64,000 nucleotides of DNA from a bacterium. GTDB lineage: Bacteria > Babelota > Babeliae > Babelales > JABJEI01. The notes under the pieces are model-generated. The model had not been told where the DNA came from. It saw only the letters and a list, made by a program, of their open reading frames with translations, and ran no database searches. Made by a program: the position numbers and the translations under genes. The stretch lies in contig JABJEI010000012.1 of the NCBI GenBank assembly GCA_018663245.1, forward strand, positions 1-64,000, read 5' to 3'. Shown one piece after another: positions 63,738-64,000 of the stretch (within the stretch, counting starts at the first letter, position 1; the number at the start of each line of letters is the position of its first letter).

Positions 63738-64000
63738 TTAGAGCATGTGGCCTATAACGGCACCCATTGCAACCATACTAACTAAGCATTGGAATGAACA
63801 CAGAGCCATAAGCTCCATCTTTTTACCAGCCCATATAACGGCACTAAGACCAACTGGAAGAACAAAACCTAGCCATAGATGCGCTGCAAACATTGCACCA
63901 GCTTGTGGGTTAGCAACACCAAGACGATGTGCGAAGCAAAGCATCACAGCAGCCATCAAGCATGAAGCAACAAATCCCATTGCTAGAGCTTTGTATAAGC
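63738..64000 (-). CDS. DUF1761-like membrane protein, 5' end cut by window
   Basis: The minus-strand frame is open to the right edge, so the gene begins beyond base 64000; the ATG at 63980 is probably internal. The visible 87 residues are hydrophobic with three helices (LYKALAMGFVASCLMAAVML, MFAAHLWLGFVLPVGL, QCLVSMVAMGAVIGHML). The GFxxP turn after a long helix, a following Trp and the final GxxxG-like helix suggest the DUF1761 family of small inner-membrane proteins of unknown function. Moderately sure of family. Confidence 0.65.
   Translation of the reverse strand, partial: LYKALAMGFVASCLMAAVMLCFAHRLGVANPQAGAMFAAHLWLGFVLPVGLSAVIWAGKKMELMALCSFQCLVSMVAMGAVIGHML

Overview
The window looks like part of a small, AT-leaning genome of a diderm, host-associated bacterium. 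The best guess from gene content is the phylum Dependentiae (TM6/Babeliae) or a similar amoeba-associated lineage. BamA, a Pal-type lipoprotein, a LolD-like ATPase and a beta-barrel protein with a terminal Trp show an outer membrane. Several secreted ankyrin-repeat proteins, a secreted EndoU-like RNase, a Fic remnant and about two dozen small signal-peptide proteins without recognisable domains point to life with a eukaryotic host. The phylum call is inference; no rRNA gene is present to test it.

Layout. 0-11 kb: a murJ fragment and a LolD-like ATPase gene face away from two adjacent Lon genes. The second Lon carries two AAA modules, the first with a degenerate Walker B, behind a signal peptide. 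Next comes a translationally coupled trio: F1 beta, a short F1 epsilon and a HerA-like ATPase. 11-20 kb: a gspF/pilC-like gene, a DUF167 gene, tRNA-Ser(GCU) and tRNA-Arg(ACG), two secreted ankyrin proteins with a shared upstream block, a duplicated 5' region with IS5-like and Fic remnants, a PEBP protein, an anchored acidic/Pro-rich protein and tRNA-Ser(UGA). 19-26 kb: a YeeE/YedE pair, a Cdd1-like protein, a LysE exporter, a Pal lipoprotein, two secreted proteins, then jag-like and mnmE. 26-36 kb: tRNA-Gly, pyrG, ruvA, a tandem pair of large secreted proteins with a new-looking 31-residue repeat and a shared C-terminal domain, and an ankyrin protein. 36-50 kb: a Ddl-Ddl fusion, a membrane protein, transaldolase, a tandem cluster of small secreted proteins, trxA, cysS and bamA. 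50-64 kb: an ftsL-like/ftsI-like pair, a beta-barrel protein, the EndoU-like protein, an NlpC/P60-like protein, small secreted proteins, another ankyrin protein, groES-groEL, a secreted alpha/beta hydrolase and a DUF1761-like fragment.

Housekeeping genes (lon, pyrG, ruvA, mnmE, cysS, groESL, bamA, trxA) are single units or short coupled pairs set among exported proteins. The long intergenic gaps are not empty. They hold a mosaic family of palindromic repeats, including two copies of a roughly 160-bp MITE-like element with 29-bp inverted ends, plus other modules (TTCGTAGC type, a 55-bp module, a GAGGGGTTG palindrome) reused in different orders and orientations.

The most unusual items are the signal-peptide tandem Lon, the paired repeat/C-terminal-domain proteins, the ankyrin proteins sharing a FIWDK-W C-terminal domain, the EndoU-like RNase with no visible immunity gene, the Ddl-Ddl fusion, and the duplicated leader plus signal-peptide cassette at 40.8-41.6 kb. 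All functions are read from sequence by eye; no database search was run.
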